Shown here: piece by piece, positions 63,154 to 64,000 of the stretch
How positions within the stretch are numbered: the stretch's first letter is position 1
Layout: each line of letters starts with the position of its first letter
Source: Corynespora cassiicola
Lineage: Eukaryota; Ascomycota; Dothideomycetes; Pleosporales; Corynesporascaceae
DNA length: 64,000 nt
Assembly: GCA_022059125.1 (NCBI GenBank)
Contig: JAEUWY010000013.1
Span: 992,001 to 1,056,000, forward strand
Reading direction: 5' to 3'
Position numbers and translations under genes: made by a program
Notes under the pieces: model-generated
The model's database searches: none
What the model saw: the letters and a program-made list of their open reading frames with translations, nothing else
What the model was told of the DNA's origin: nothing

Positions 63154-63908
63154 TTACAATTCTTCTGGGATATCGGAAAGTCTTTTGGAAAGCTTTTTGA
63201 CTGTCGTACCATTAGCGCACATACACTAATGGGGAGATAAGGCTCACCAGGATTTGTAGATTCATTAGAACTTTGCAGAGAATTCTTAGGGGCCCCATCT
63301 TCTACGGAGTATCGCTTGACAAGACAGCCATTTTGTACTAGTCTCATGGCCTCGTTAATATCATCTACCCATCCTCCCTCGAATCTGTATCTTAGAGCGT
63401 TGATTGCCTCAAAATCCTGGTCTATTATAAACCACCCAAGTTGCCAAATCGATTTTCCGCTGTTATTCAGATTGTGTGCGACAGCAATGTCCGCCATCAC
63501 TCCCTTGGTCCTAAATGGTTTGGATAGCTTCCAATCTTCTTCGAAGAAAGCTTTTGCCCCTTCTCTCACTATGAAGCTATTAGCCTGCATGGGCGCCTCG
63601 GTGATATCTAACCTACAATTTCCTGTTGCACCCTCAGCCCAATCGTATCCACGACTGTGATAGTGTTGAATCTCTTCCGGTGAAAGTTTCTCTCCTTGAG
63701 CCAAATGAAAACATTCCCGTCCAACTTCCAAAAGCTCTTTAACTTTTTGCCTATTGTCTGTCCAACCTGCGATTGTCTGTCGGCTGATATACATCTTGTC
63801 AGATTCTTCTTTTTTCAACGCAACTCTGCCGTCAAATTCAATCATCCAGAAGTTATGTTCAGCCTCGACTGTTGCGTCTGTTGGTTTTTTCTCAAACTGG
63901 GACAACAT
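63154..63908 (-). CDS. protein of unknown family
   Basis: Two exons, 63908-63248 and 63200-63154, with a 47-nt intron (GTGAGC donor, GCTAATG branch, ACGACAG acceptor; phase 1), giving 235 residues ending KRLSDIPEEL. Reading through the intron would give 265 residues and an odd hydrophobic end, which is less likely. The protein is ordered and mixed alpha/beta: EAEHNFWMIEFDGRVALKKE, IAGWTDNRQKVKELLEVG, EEIQHYHSRGYDWAEGATGN, SIWQLGWFIIDQDFEAINAL and RYRFEGGWVDDINEAMRL. I do not recognise the family. It has no signal peptide or membrane segment. It closes the minus-strand run of the right arm. Confidence 0.65.
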
Positions 63909-64000
63909 CCTGGCTGTGATAGAAAAGCAGTAGGAAGGAAGAGATCCAAGCTAGGTTTAATCAGCCACTGGGAAAGAGATTGAGTCATTGAGCCCTAACC

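Noticed and set aside
1..64000. tRNA, rRNA, CRISPR array or transposon
   Set aside because: By eye I found no tRNA B-box with a matching cloverleaf, no rRNA core, no direct-repeat/spacer array, and no transposase, integrase or reverse-transcriptase motif; a tRNAscan and repeat-library search would be needed to exclude them fully.

Overview
The window is nuclear DNA from a filamentous ascomycete (Pezizomycotina). The signs are many spliceosomal introns of about 47-90 nt with GTRNGT donors and CTAAC/CTGAC-like branch sites, fungal-type secreted and cell-wall enzymes, a fused Egt1, a Cho2-type phosphatidylethanolamine methyltransferase and a peroxisomal Lon. The class within Pezizomycotina cannot be fixed from the sequence alone. 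I see no rRNA, tRNA, CRISPR array or intact transposon. Exon structures below were built by hand from splice signals, reading frame and protein-family fit.

Left part (1-28 kb), mostly accessory and secretory: an AA16-like lytic polysaccharide monooxygenase, an MDR oxidoreductase, a But2-like secreted protein, a single-exon PflX-like radical SAM protein, three uncharacterised proteins (two with helical or TPR-like stretches, one a membrane/coiled-coil protein with a 21-bp minisatellite), a convergent epoxide hydrolase and FAD-linked oxidase, an AhpD-like protein, a small secreted protein with acidic ANAED/ANADD repeats, a GPI-anchored GH17 glucanase, and a seven-exon class I terpene cyclase (22009-23400, minus). 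The cyclase is cut into pieces too short to show as long ORFs. A BTB-like protein follows.

Middle part (27.6-51 kb), mostly conserved housekeeping genes: a mitochondrial rhomboid protease, a PHD-finger protein, the ergothioneine synthase egt1 (seven exons), a coiled-coil protein, cho2, peroxisomal Lon ending in SRL, a DUF7730/2EXR-like protein and a PTR2 peptide transporter.

Right part (52-64 kb): every gene lies on the minus strand, and spacing is loose. Three diverged paralogues of one uncharacterised fungal family (52341-53633, 55736-57484, 60795-62561) are interspersed with a GT25-type glycosyltransferase and two proteins of unknown function. The paralogues share a core of about 130-160 residues; two have an RGRP AT-hook-like motif and one uses a GC-AG intron. 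This cluster, and the orphan terpene cyclase, are the strongest leads for undescribed biology.
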